Below are positions 18,067 through 26,731 of a DNA stretch of 64,000 nt, piece by piece (within the stretch, counting starts at the first letter, position 1; the number at the start of each line of letters is the position of its first letter). The notes under the pieces are model-generated. The model was given only the letters and a program-made list of their open reading frames with translations, was not told where the DNA came from and searched no databases. Made by a program: the position numbers and the translations under genes. The DNA is from Corallococcus caeni. Lineage in GTDB: Bacteria; Myxococcota; Myxococcia; Myxococcales; Myxococcaceae. Location: the NCBI RefSeq assembly GCF_036245865.1, contig NZ_BTTW01000005.1:248001-312000 (forward strand), read 5' to 3'.

Positions 18067-18781
18067 GCGGGCGCTGGTGACGGGCGCGTCGTCGGGGCTG
18101 GGGCGCGCCATCGCGGACACGCTGGTGAAGGAGCGCGCGACGGTGGCGGTGTCCTCGCGAGGCGGGGAGAAGCTCCAGAAGGCGGCGAAGGAGCTGGGCG
18201 CGGCGCTGGCCGTACCGTGTGATTTGACTCAAGCCGGAGCCGCGCGCGGGCTGGTGCGCGAGGTGACGCAGAAGCTGGGCGGCCTGGACGTGCTGGTGGT
18301 GAACGCGGGAGGCCCGCCGTCCGGAGGCTTCGAGGCCATCACGGTGGAGCAATGGCAGACAGGGTTCCAGAGCCTGTGGCTGGCCACGGTGGATGCGATT
18401 CAGGAAGCGCTGCCGGGCATGAAGGCGCAGGGCTGGGGCCGCATCGTGCTGGTGACGTCCACGGCGGCGCGCGAGGCGATGAACAACCTCACGGTGTCCA
18501 ACGGCCTGCGCGCGGGGTTGCTGGGGCTGGTGAAGAGCCTGAGCAATGAAGTGGGGCCGTACGGCATCACGGTGAACGCGGCGCTGCCGGGCTACCACGC
18601 GACGGACCGGATGAAGGACCTGGGTCTGTCCGACGAGAAGGTGGCGCCGAACATCCCCGCGCGGCGGCTGGGGCGGCCGGAGGAGTTCGCGGCGCTGGTG
18701 ACGTTCCTGGCGTCGGAGCCGGCCGCGTACATCAGCGGCCAGTCCATCGCCTGCGACGGTGGAGCGCTGAAGGGCTTCTAG
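18044..18781 (+). CDS. Atypical SDR-family oxidoreductase
   Basis: A 245-residue short-chain dehydrogenase/reductase, last gene of the kynurenine operon. The cofactor motif TGASSGLG (13-20) and a VVNAGG element are present, as is the C-terminal ISGQSIACDGG block. The usual active-site Tyr-x-x-x-Lys is not: the aligned segment reads SNGLRAGLLGLVKSL, so Tyr is replaced by Ser and Lys by Arg. This SNxLRAG form is a known sub-branch of SDRs with unclear chemistry, so the protein may be a reductase with altered chemistry or a binding protein. Its role in tryptophan breakdown is not established; overlap with kmo argues that it belongs to the pathway. Confidence 0.85.
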   Translation: MDFGLKGRRALVTGASSGLGRAIADTLVKERATVAVSSRGGEKLQKAAKELGAALAVPCDLTQAGAARGLVREVTQKLGGLDVLVVNAGGPPSGGFEAITVEQWQTGFQSLWLATVDAIQEALPGMKAQGWGRIVLVTSTAAREAMNNLTVSNGLRAGLLGLVKSLSNEVGPYGITVNAALPGYHATDRMKDLGLSDEKVAPNIPARRLGRPEEFAALVTFLASEPAAYISGQSIACDGGALKGF

Positions 18782-18870
18782 TCGTCGGGCCCGGGTCGTG
18801 TGTAGGCTGGGAGCATCATCCCGCGTGTTCGCGGCCGGCCTCGCCAACCGGGCCCAATCCGGCGTCTGGT

Positions 18871-20532
18871 GTGTCCTCGCAGCCCCGTCTGGTGTGGTCC
18901 TCGCGCGAGCAGCTTCGCGCGCAGTTGCTCCACCTGCTGGAAACGAATCCCCCGGAGTCCTCCGCCGCAAGATGCCGGGCCCTCTGGCTGCTGGGCATCT
19001 TCGGCGACGGGCTTCTGCCTCTCCTGCGGTCGTTGATCCTCGACCCGGCAACAGACCCGCCCCTCCGGGACATGGCGCTGCGTGTAGGCTCGAAGCATGG
19101 CCTCTGGCTCTCGGGGGCGGAGCTTGCCCGGCTTCACGAGGAGCACGCCTCCTCTGGAGTAGCGGGCTTCTCGCTGGAATACCTTCTGCTCTTCGCGAGG
19201 CTCGACGGCTTCACGTCCTCCCTGAAAGATGTGTTGCTCCGACTGCCTCCTGAGGAGCGGGCACGGCTCCTCGTCACTCCCATGAGGGGGGCGACCTTGG
19301 AAGCGCATGACCGCGAACGGGCACGCCGCTTCGACGCAGTCATCGCAGTGCAGCAGCCGCGTGCCCTCTTCGACTGGCTGTTCACGCATTGGTGCGAGTC
19401 CGACCGCGGCCTCCTCGAAGCCGGGGGCGACCTGAGGCATGCGTTGAACCTCGACGTGGCCCTCGCACAGCGTGAGCGCCCCCAGGCCCGGGAGTTCCTC
19501 GTGGCATGGAGCCAGGATCTGAGCGCCGAGGCGCTGGAGCGGAAGATGAGGCGACCCTGGGGAATGTCCCGCAATGAGCTCTCATGTTTCATGGGCGCGG
19601 TTCCCGAGCTTCGCCAACGCGCAGCAGAAGCGCTCATGCTTCCCCTGGAGGATCTGCGGACCCACTTTGGAGACGAGGGGTTGTTGCGCCAGCTCGACGC
19701 CGTCGTCCGGGCGGAGAGCGCGGCCTGGCTCACGCCCTACGGGCTTCTGGCACATCCGCCCGCCTTCGTCTGGGTGCTGGACATCCTGGGAGGCTGGAGC
19801 GAAGCGCGGCGGCGTGTTTTATCCCGGCGCCTCTGCGACGTCGGGTTGGCGGAACTCGTTCGCGCTCAATTGCTCACATTGCTGTGGAACTGCGCCCCCG
19901 CAGTGGCCATCAGGTGGGCCCAGACCGCGATGCACTATCCTGGCAACACGTCGCTTGTCGCCAGGGTGCTTCGCCTTGCGCTGGACGCGAGAGCCCCCGA
20001 CGCGCGTCCCCTGTTCCTGGCCACCCTTCGAGAACCCGATGAAGGAATGCGGTCCCTGGCCATCAAGGGCCTGGTGCTGCTGGGCGAATCCAACGCGGCG
20101 TGGACCGAGCAGCTCCTTTCGCTGGCGCATGACAGCCCTATGACGATCCGACTGCATGCGCTCGCGGGGCTCATCCAGCAGGGCGACCGCCAGTGGGTGG
20201 GAGCGCTTCGACAGGTGGCTCGTGAAGCAACGGCCCCGGAAGTGCGCGCACAGGCGCTCCGGTGGCTCGGAGTGCTGGACGGGGAGGCCAGCCGGCACCT
20301 GTTCATGGAAGTGCTCTCCCGAGCCCCTTCGCGAGGGGAGGAAGACCCCTCTCGCCATGACCTCATGCCACCCCTCGGCCCCGAGCTCGCGGAAGCCATC
20401 CTGGCGCTCTCCCAGTTGGGGACGAACGAGGATCTCTCCGCGCTCCTGGAGCTGGCGCAGCGAGGCTACGTCTGCGCGTGGCTGGATGACCTGTTCGCGC
20501 AGCACCTGGCGCGACGCGAGGCGCAGCCCTGA
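18871..20532 (+). CDS. Helical-repeat protein of unknown function
   Basis: A 553-residue cytosolic protein made almost wholly of amphipathic Leu/Ala/Arg helices, suggestive of HEAT-like repeats (for example the PEVRAQALRWLGVLDG and DSPMTIRLHALAGLIQQGD units in the C-terminal half). It has no signal peptide, membrane segment or catalytic motif. The start is GTG at 18871 without a strong ribosome site; a TAGGCT element lies about 60 bases upstream. It is not part of the kynurenine operon, which ends 89 bases earlier. Codon choice is somewhat less GC-biased than in neighbours, and it sits at the edge of an accessory block, so lateral gain is possible. A protein-protein interaction role is inferred only from the fold type. 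Confidence 0.72.
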   Translation: MSSQPRLVWSSREQLRAQLLHLLETNPPESSAARCRALWLLGIFGDGLLPLLRSLILDPATDPPLRDMALRVGSKHGLWLSGAELARLHEEHASSGVAGFSLEYLLLFARLDGFTSSLKDVLLRLPPEERARLLVTPMRGATLEAHDRERARRFDAVIAVQQPRALFDWLFTHWCESDRGLLEAGGDLRHALNLDVALAQRERPQAREFLVAWSQDLSAEALERKMRRPWGMSRNELSCFMGAVPELRQRAAEALMLPLEDLRTHFGDEGLLRQLDAVVRAESAAWLTPYGLLAHPPAFVWVLDILGGWSEARRRVLSRRLCDVGLAELVRAQLLTLLWNCAPAVAIRWAQTAMHYPGNTSLVARVLRLALDARAPDARPLFLATLREPDEGMRSLAIKGLVLLGESNAAWTEQLLSLAHDSPMTIRLHALAGLIQQGDRQWVGALRQVAREATAPEVRAQALRWLGVLDGEASRHLFMEVLSRAPSRGEEDPSRHDLMPPLGPELAEAILALSQLGTNEDLSALLELAQRGYVCAWLDDLFAQHLARREAQP

Positions 20533-20639
20533 CAACGCAAGGCGGACGCGTGTCTCAGCGGACAGTCGTCCATCCTTTGTGACGATGGAGCGTTGAGAGG
20601 ATTTTGAAGTGACGTCGGGGGCCTTCCGGGGGGAAGGCC

Positions 20640-21119
20640 ATGGACGCGATGAAACGGGCGGTAGGCCTGGGGCTGACGTGGTTGCTCACGGGCTGCGCGA
20701 CAAGTACCGGAACCGTGGTGGAGGGGAGCCTCCAGCCCCGGCACTTCCGGTTCGTCACGGTCGTTGAGCAGACAGAGCCGGGAGCAGGCGGCTGGAGAGA
20801 AGCCTGTGTCCATGTTCCGCTACGGCGTGACACGGGAGAGGTCTTCCGTTGCCCATTGGGAATTGGAATGCCCCTCCAGGTCGAAGGCTCGGAGCCAATC
20901 CCGCTGGAACTGGCCCAGCGCATCGCGGCGAATTGCGCCAATCTGGCGGCCCAGACCGTGTTCAGCGCAACGACTCCGGTAACAGCCCTCGGTCTTGCAT
21001 GTGAGGAGTTCAGGAACACCCTCACGACCGCGCTCGACGCGGCCGTTGTCGGCTCACGGGTCAGGCAACAGTGCCATCCGGCGACGCTCACCTTCAAATC
21101 CAAGCTTGGGAAGCCATGA
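20640..21119 (+). CDS. Small lipoprotein of unknown function
   Basis: A 159-residue predicted lipoprotein. A short basic start and hydrophobic stretch end in the lipobox LLTGC (Cys19). The mature part carries four further cysteines (two pairs likely in disulfides) and ends in Lys-rich sequence. The ATG has GGGGAAGG just upstream; an ATG three codons later is equally possible. It overlaps the next gene by four bases (ATGA), so the two are translated together. I do not recognise the family. The lipoprotein plus small cytosolic protein arrangement is frequent in myxobacteria and sometimes represents an effector with its protector, but nothing here proves that. Confidence 0.75.
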   Translation: MDAMKRAVGLGLTWLLTGCATSTGTVVEGSLQPRHFRFVTVVEQTEPGAGGWREACVHVPLRRDTGEVFRCPLGIGMPLQVEGSEPIPLELAQRIAANCANLAAQTVFSATTPVTALGLACEEFRNTLTTALDAAVVGSRVRQQCHPATLTFKSKLGKP

Positions 21120-21697
21120 CGCCCTCCGCCGAAGACCTGCTCGCGGTTGCACGTCTCTACTGGGGGGCCGACGAGGCCTATCGTTTCCGTCAGGACCCCA
21201 GTCCCGAAGACCTTCGTTACGAGGCACTCTGGGCTGAGAAAAATGCGGAGAGGCCCCTCTGGGGGGCCTTTGTGAAGACGCTTCGAAAAGCGCTTCCCAG
21301 CTGCGATGCCTGGGACTACGCGCCGGGCCTGGCGAACCCCAGCTTCGGCGTGCTGGTCTACCCGCATCAGGAGCAGGACATGATGCGCCCGCAGACTCGC
21401 TGGACGGTCGCCGGATATCTCAGCATCCTGGCCCCCCTCTACACCGTGCACTGTGTTCGTCGGGTCTTCCTCGGCAAGCACCTCATGGAATCGAAGGTCT
21501 TCCTCGGCCCCGCTCCGCTGGAGCTCCGAGACATCGCGGACACAATCGCCCGACACATCGAGGCCGAATACGGCGCGACCGCACTGCCCCTCGACGTCGC
21601 GCAGACGCCCGTTCCGCTCTACGTCAACCTCATGAAGCCTCCGGAAACCACCCTCTTCCACGCGCTCTTCACCTCCGAGCCCGGGAACATCCTCTGA
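21116..21697 (+). CDS. Small cytosolic protein, possibly immunity-like
   Basis: A 193-residue protein without signal peptide or membrane segment, coupled to the lipoprotein by an ATGA overlap; this start was preferred over an in-frame ATG 45 bases upstream. The sequence has a pattern I associate with a common myxobacterial paralogous family: an N-terminal SAEDLLAVARLYW segment, a central GYLSILAPLYTVHCVRR strand pair and a C-terminal PPETTLFHALFTSEP block. Members often lie next to lipoproteins or toxin-like genes, hence the tentative immunity idea. No enzymatic motif is visible. Function should be regarded as unknown. Confidence 0.72.
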   Translation: MTPSAEDLLAVARLYWGADEAYRFRQDPSPEDLRYEALWAEKNAERPLWGAFVKTLRKALPSCDAWDYAPGLANPSFGVLVYPHQEQDMMRPQTRWTVAGYLSILAPLYTVHCVRRVFLGKHLMESKVFLGPAPLELRDIADTIARHIEAEYGATALPLDVAQTPVPLYVNLMKPPETTLFHALFTSEPGNIL

Positions 21698-21839
21698 TTC
21701 ACCCTCCCCTCCCTCCACCGGGCCTGACGCAGCCGGTCGGGCATTTTCCGCTCTAGCCGCAAAGTCTTTGTGATTTGGGCTGGTGGATTTCTCACGTTTT
21801 GCGACAAAGTTCGCCCCCTTCGCCGGGAGGGGCGCAGAC

Positions 21840-24800
21840 GTGCTCAGACGAATCCGTTTCATCCGTGGGCTGTGGCTCATGGTCGTGTTGTGGGGAGCCG
21901 GGGCGTGGGCCCAGGGCAACTCGGTCATCACCGGGACCCTGGCGAACGCGCTCGACAAGCAGCGGCTGGAGAACGTGGTCGTCACCGCCACGTCGCCCCA
22001 GTTGCAGGGCGAGCGCACCGTCCTCTCCGACAAGAGCGGCCTGTATCGCATCCCCCAGCTGCCTCCGGGCACGTACACGCTGCGCTTCGAGGCCCAGGGC
22101 TTCCAGCCCTACGTCCGCGACGGCATCCTGCTGCGCATCGACCGCACCATCCGCTTCAACGCGGAGCTGGCGCCGGACACCATGAGCGCGGACTTCGAGG
22201 TCGTCGGCTCGCCGCCCAGCGTGGACGTGGGCTCCAGCGCCGCGGGCGTCACCGTGGACCAGGAGTTCATCCGCAACATCGCCGTCATCCGCCCCGGCAC
22301 CAAGGGCTCCGCGTCCCGCTCCTTCGAAGGCCTGGCCGAGCTGGCCCCCGGCGCCACCGAGGACCGCTACGGCGTGAGCATCAGCGGCAGTTCCTCCCCT
22401 GAGAGCCAGTACGTCGTGGACGGCCTGTCCGTGAACGACCCCGGCGTGGGCACCCTGGGCACGCCCCTGTCCGTGGAGTTCGTGAAGGAGGTCAACATCA
22501 TCACCGGCGGCTACATGCCGGAGTACGGCCGCTCCACCGGTGGCGTGCTCAACGTCGTCACCAAGTCCGGCTCCAACGAGTTCCACGGCTCCGTGTTCGC
22601 GAACTACGCGCCCGGCGCGTTCCAGACGTCCGGCAAGGAGATCCTCCGCGAGGGCAGCGTCATCTCCGCGCAGGGAAGCGCCCACAACCTGGGCGACTTC
22701 GGCTTCGACCTGGGCGGCCCGCTGCTCAAGGACAAGCTCTGGTTCTACGTGGGCGTCGCGCCGTCCTTCAATCGCATCCAGGTGGACCGCCAGCTCAGCA
22801 GCTATGAGCTGTGCTCGGAGGTGGACCCCGCCAACGGCTGCTCCGCCGTGGGCGCCCGCCGCAAGGACCCCACCACCGGCTTCTCCCAGGTGTCCCCCAT
22901 CGAGGGCAGCCGCGTGTCCCGCTTCGCGGACGAGCGCAGCGTCCAGTACCTGGGCAAGCTCACCTACAACTTCAACCCGGACCACAGCCTGTCCCTGTCC
23001 GTCTTCGGCACGCCGCGCTCCTCCGGCGGCAGCGGCAAGTACTCCTTCAGCGACGACGGCGAGCCGGAGGTGTGCTCCAGCCTGTCGTGCACCGGCTTCG
23101 TGCAGGGCGCGTATGAGGCCATCGCCACCCGCCGCAGCAACAGCGCCATGGACATCGTGGCGAAGCAGGCCTCGTCCTTCTTCGACAAGAAGCTGCTGGT
23201 GGACGCGACGCTCGGCTGGCACCACCAGGCGGACTCCATCCTCCCGTCGGACGGCTCCGGCCTGGGCTCCGGCGAGGGCCTGTCCGCGAAGTCCAACATC
23301 GCCTGGCGCCGCACCCGCAACCCGGGCCCGCACACCATCAACGAGTTCGAGACGCTCCCGAACGCGGACGACTGTGGCAGCACGCCCGCGGAGCAGATGC
23401 TGCGCTGTCCCGTGACGGCCTATTCCACCGGCGGCCCCGGCACCATCAGCATCCAGCGGCTGGACCGCGTGCAGGGCAAGGTGATGGGCACCTACCTGCT
23501 GGAGGCCCTGGGCCACCACATCCTCAAGGCGGGCGCGGACATCGAGCGGATGAGCTTCTACAACAAGCGCGCGCGCACGGGCCTCACGCCCTGGCAGGAG
23601 TGCACCGGCGGCGACTGCTTCTTCAGCCTCAACCAGTACGGCTACCTGGAGGGCCCGGATCAGCCGGTGTTCCTGCCCAACAAGGAGGGCACCTCCACGT
23701 CCACCACCGTGGGCGGCTTCCTCCAGGACAGCTGGTCCGTGCTGGACAAGGTCACCGTCAACGTGGGCCTGCGCTACGACGTGCAGACCATCTACGGCCT
23801 GGACGGCGAGGTGGGCCTGCACCTGCCCAACCAGTGGTCCCCGCGCCTGGGCGTCATCTACGACCCGACGCAGAGCGGCCGCGCCAAGGTCTTCGCCAAC
23901 TACGCGCGCTTCTTCGAGAGCGTCCCCCTGGACATGGCGGACCTGTCCTTCCCGCAGCAGCAGCTGCTGTCCGCCACCTACGACGCACCCCCGTGCAACC
24001 CGTCGCGCGAGGGGTCGCTGCTGGTGGACTGCACCCTGGACGCGAACCGCCAGCCCATTGGCAACCGCGAGAGCCCCAACCAGCTGTGGGACGCGCAGGG
24101 CGGAGACCGCGTGCCGGTGGACCCCAAGATTCGCGCGCAGTCCGCGGACGAGTTCGTGGTGGGCGGTGAGTACGAGCTGTTCACCGCGAGCCGCGTGGGC
24201 GCCACGTACACCCGGCGCTACCTCAACGACGTCATCGAGGACATGAGCCGCGACGACGGCAGCACCTTCTTCCTGGGCAACCCGGGCAAGGGCTACTCCA
24301 CGGACTTCCCGCTGGCGAAGCGCGAGTACGACGCGGTCAACGTCTACTTCCAGCGCGCCTTCACCAGCGGCTGGCTGGCCCAGGCCAGCTACACCTGGTC
24401 CACGCTGCGCGGGAACTACTCCGGCCTGTTCCGCGCGGACACCGGCCAGCTGTCCCCCAACCTCACGCGCGACTTCGACCTGGTGTCGCTCACCATCAAC
24501 CGCGAGGGCCAGCTGCCCGGGGACCGCACGCACGCGTTCAAGGTCTTCGCCGCGAAGGAGCTGGTGCTGGGGCCGCGCACCAGCATCAACGTGGGCGGCA
24601 ACTACCGGGCGCGCTCCGGCACGCCGCTCAACTACCTGGGCGCGCACCCGCGCCGCAGCGGTTCGGAGACGTTCATCCTGCCGCGCGGCAGCGCGGGCCG
24701 GCTGCCCTGGGTGCACGGCGTGGACGGCCACGTGGGCCTCAACCAGCGGCTGGTGAAGGACTACGTCCTCACGGTGTCCCTGGACGTGTTCAACCTCTTC

Positions 24801-25043
24801 AACTTCCAGCAGTACACGGACGTGGACCAGACCTTCACCACCACGCGCGTGTACGCCATCGAGCAGGGCGGCAAGCCGGACGACCTCACCGCCTGCCTCA
24901 CCGCGAACAACCCCAACTGCAAGGTCATCTCCACCGCCACGGGGCTGCCCATTGGCGTGCAGGACATCAACCCCAACTTCAAGCGGCCCACCGCCTACCA
25001 GGCCCCGCGCTCCATCCGTCTGGGCGCGAAGCTCACCTTCTAG
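21840..25043 (+). CDS. TonB-dependent receptor (Oar-like)
   Basis: An outer-membrane receptor of 1067 residues. GTG at 21840 is preferred: GGGAGGGG lies seven bases upstream and it gives a clean signal peptide ending AWA-QG (about residue 24). A carboxypeptidase-regulatory-like beta domain follows (about 26-105, SDKSGLYRIPQLPPGTYTLRF), then the plug (QYVVDGLSVNDPGVG ... GRSTGGVLNVVTKSGSNEF, about 190-255) and a long beta barrel ending in the terminal Phe (LGAKLTF) used by the BAM machinery. No TonB box is obvious. Such Oar-type receptors in myxobacteria take part in protein or nutrient transport and cell-surface function. A lipoprotein gene begins 25 bases after the stop and probably encodes a partner. 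Confidence 0.9.
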   Translation: MLRRIRFIRGLWLMVVLWGAGAWAQGNSVITGTLANALDKQRLENVVVTATSPQLQGERTVLSDKSGLYRIPQLPPGTYTLRFEAQGFQPYVRDGILLRIDRTIRFNAELAPDTMSADFEVVGSPPSVDVGSSAAGVTVDQEFIRNIAVIRPGTKGSASRSFEGLAELAPGATEDRYGVSISGSSSPESQYVVDGLSVNDPGVGTLGTPLSVEFVKEVNIITGGYMPEYGRSTGGVLNVVTKSGSNEFHGSVFANYAPGAFQTSGKEILREGSVISAQGSAHNLGDFGFDLGGPLLKDKLWFYVGVAPSFNRIQVDRQLSSYELCSEVDPANGCSAVGARRKDPTTGFSQVSPIEGSRVSRFADERSVQYLGKLTYNFNPDHSLSLSVFGTPRSSGGSGKYSFSDDGEPEVCSSLSCTGFVQGAYEAIATRRSNSAMDIVAKQASSFFDKKLLVDATLGWHHQADSILPSDGSGLGSGEGLSAKSNIAWRRTRNPGPHTINEFETLPNADDCGSTPAEQMLRCPVTAYSTGGPGTISIQRLDRVQGKVMGTYLLEALGHHILKAGADIERMSFYNKRARTGLTPWQECTGGDCFFSLNQYGYLEGPDQPVFLPNKEGTSTSTTVGGFLQDSWSVLDKVTVNVGLRYDVQTIYGLDGEVGLHLPNQWSPRLGVIYDPTQSGRAKVFANYARFFESVPLDMADLSFPQQQLLSATYDAPPCNPSREGSLLVDCTLDANRQPIGNRESPNQLWDAQGGDRVPVDPKIRAQSADEFVVGGEYELFTASRVGATYTRRYLNDVIEDMSRDDGSTFFLGNPGKGYSTDFPLAKREYDAVNVYFQRAFTSGWLAQASYTWSTLRGNYSGLFRADTGQLSPNLTRDFDLVSLTINREGQLPGDRTHAFKVFAAKELVLGPRTSINVGGNYRARSGTPLNYLGAHPRRSGSETFILPRGSAGRLPWVHGVDGHVGLNQRLVKDYVLTVSLDVFNLFNFQQYTDVDQTFTTTRVYAIEQGGKPDDLTACLTANNPNCKVISTATGLPIGVQDINPNFKRPTAYQAPRSIRLGAKLTF

Positions 25044-25068
25044 GCCCCGCACCATGAGGACTCCCGCG

Positions 25069-25836
25069 ATGAAGCTTCGTTGGATGGCAGTGAGTGCAGG
25101 AATCGCGTGCGCGGCCGTCGCCGTGGGCGCGTGCGGCAGCGAACCGGAGCCCGAGTGCGTGGTGGCGCGCGCCGTGTCGGACGGCTCCACCGGCTCGTTC
25201 GCCGCGACGTACCAGCTCAAGCCCGGGCAGAACCCGGACAACGTCTGCGCGCGGCTCAAGCCGGAGCCGCTGGGCCTGCAGAAGTTCTTCAGCCCCGACC
25301 CGGCCGCGCCCGACACCGTGGGCGTGCGCAGCGCGCGGCTGGGCAAGCTGCTGGAGGACTTCGCGTCCCGGCTGTCCGCGGACTCGAAGGCCACCGCCAC
25401 CGCGGTGGGCCCGTTCGCCACCGTGACGCCGGGGGCGGACCACTTCTGCTCGGTGCCGGAGTTGACGCCCACGCGGCTGGACGTGCCCGCGTCCGTGGCG
25501 CCCGACGGCGGCGCGCTGGCGGCGCAGGACTACGGCTACAGCTGGAGCAACCTGCGCATCTACAACACGCCGGAGATTCCGGGCACGCAGTTCACCGCGG
25601 ACCTCGTCTACACGGAGAACGGCTGCACCGCCGAGTACGCCGTGAAGGGCATCTGGCCGGTGGTGAAGTGCCAGAACAGCAAGACGAAGCTGCCGGACGA
25701 CACGCTGTGCGACCCGTACGCGGACTACGACGCGGGCCGGCTGCGCGGCTCCGGCATCAACCCGCTGTTCCCCGTGAAGTGCGACCCGGACGCGCTCATC
25801 TGCGTGCTCACGGGTGAGGTGCCGTCGGCGCCGTGA
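25069..25836 (+). CDS. Lipoprotein partner of the TonB-dependent receptor
   Basis: A 255-residue predicted lipoprotein: MKLRW start, hydrophobic core and lipobox VGAC (Cys22). The mature part has about eight cysteines and no known domain. ATG at 25069 is preferred over ATG at 25054 because GAGGA is spaced eight bases from it. It is 25 bases downstream of the receptor gene on the same strand, so it is almost certainly co-transcribed. By analogy with receptor/lipoprotein pairs it may help capture the ligand or close the barrel, but it does not look like SusD. Its 3' end overlaps the convergent HAD gene by 29 bases. Confidence 0.8.
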   Translation: MKLRWMAVSAGIACAAVAVGACGSEPEPECVVARAVSDGSTGSFAATYQLKPGQNPDNVCARLKPEPLGLQKFFSPDPAAPDTVGVRSARLGKLLEDFASRLSADSKATATAVGPFATVTPGADHFCSVPELTPTRLDVPASVAPDGGALAAQDYGYSWSNLRIYNTPEIPGTQFTADLVYTENGCTAEYAVKGIWPVVKCQNSKTKLPDDTLCDPYADYDAGRLRGSGINPLFPVKCDPDALICVLTGEVPSAP

Positions 25837-26521
25837 GGCCGTGACTTCCGGGACGCAGCGCCTGCGGCAGGTCCCGGAAGTCCTTCACCAGCCAGTCCGG
25901 CCGCTCGCGCACCAGGACCTCGCGCGGGAACGACGTGGCGACGGCGACACACGCCGCGCCCGCCGCCCGCGCGGCCCGGAGGCCCACCACCGCGTCCTCG
26001 AACACCACGCACGCGTGCGGCGGGACGCCCAGCGCGGCGGCGGCCTTGAGGTACACCTCCGGATCCGGCTTGCCCTGGAGGACGTCCGTGGACGTCACGC
26101 GCACGGGGAACAGGTGCTCCAGCCCCACGCGCTCCAGGGCCCGCTCCGCGTTCTGCGCCAGCGCGCTGGTGCCCAGGGCCCAGCGCACGCCCGCCTGCTT
26201 CAACGACTGGAGGTAGGCGCCCACGCCGGGAACGGGGGACACCGGCTCGTGGTCGAGCAGCCGGTGGAAGGCCAGCTCGCGGTCATCCGTGAGCGCGGCC
26301 ACCTGTTCGTCGTCCAGTTCCTGTCCGAACCACGCGCGCAGCGTCTCCCCGGCCCGCCGGCCGTTGGTGGCCAGCAGTTCCTCCCGCGTGGGCACGTAGC
26401 CCCGCTCGCGGGCGAACTCCTCCCAGACGCGGTAGTGCAGCTCGGTCGTGTCGATGACCACGCCGTCCAGGTCGAAGAGGACGGCGTCGAAGGAAGTGAT
26501 GTTCGAGGTCGATGGGGACAT
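25808..26521 (-). CDS. HAD-family phosphatase (beta-phosphoglucomutase-like)
   Basis: A 237-residue HAD hydrolase of subfamily IA. Motif I is FDLDGVVIDTT (nucleophile Asp17, acid/base Asp19), motif II is in ALGTSAL, motif III is the Lys of GKPDPEVY and motif IV is FEDAVVGLRAA. A helical cap between motifs I and II (about 30-90) matches beta-phosphoglucomutase or phosphoglycolate phosphatase types. The ATG at 26521 was chosen; a GTG nine codons upstream is possible. It is convergent with and overlaps the lipoprotein gene, and divergent from the sigma54-type regulator. The substrate, a small sugar phosphate or similar, cannot be told from sequence. Confidence 0.87.
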   Translation of the reverse strand: MSPSTSNITSFDAVLFDLDGVVIDTTELHYRVWEEFARERGYVPTREELLATNGRRAGETLRAWFGQELDDEQVAALTDDRELAFHRLLDHEPVSPVPGVGAYLQSLKQAGVRWALGTSALAQNAERALERVGLEHLFPVRVTSTDVLQGKPDPEVYLKAAAALGVPPHACVVFEDAVVGLRAARAAGAACVAVATSFPREVLVRERPDWLVKDFRDLPQALRPGSHGLTAPTAPHP

Positions 26522-26731
26522 GGAGGTCGGGCTCTCTCGAAGATCCACACGGCACGCCTCTCAACACTATTCACGAGGTGGGTCGCGGGCGTGGCTTCTG
26601 GCCCCACTGCCGCCGCTCTCCAGGCGAGCAGCCGTGGGGATGGCTCCCGGCCAGGGCCAGGAGAAGTAAGGAGGGGACCCGCCTGCCAGGCCCAGGTGCG
26701 GCCTGCCCGTTGTAGGCTGCCTCGGAGATCC

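Noticed and set aside
21760-21770. CAAAG-T-CTTTG palindrome before the TonB receptor gene
   Set aside because: Only 5-bp arms; could occur by chance. No regulator nearby.
26549-26731. Sigma54 promoter upstream of the FHA-type activator (a GG-N10-GC spacing)
   Set aside because: Only the dinucleotide spacing matches; flanking consensus bases are missing.
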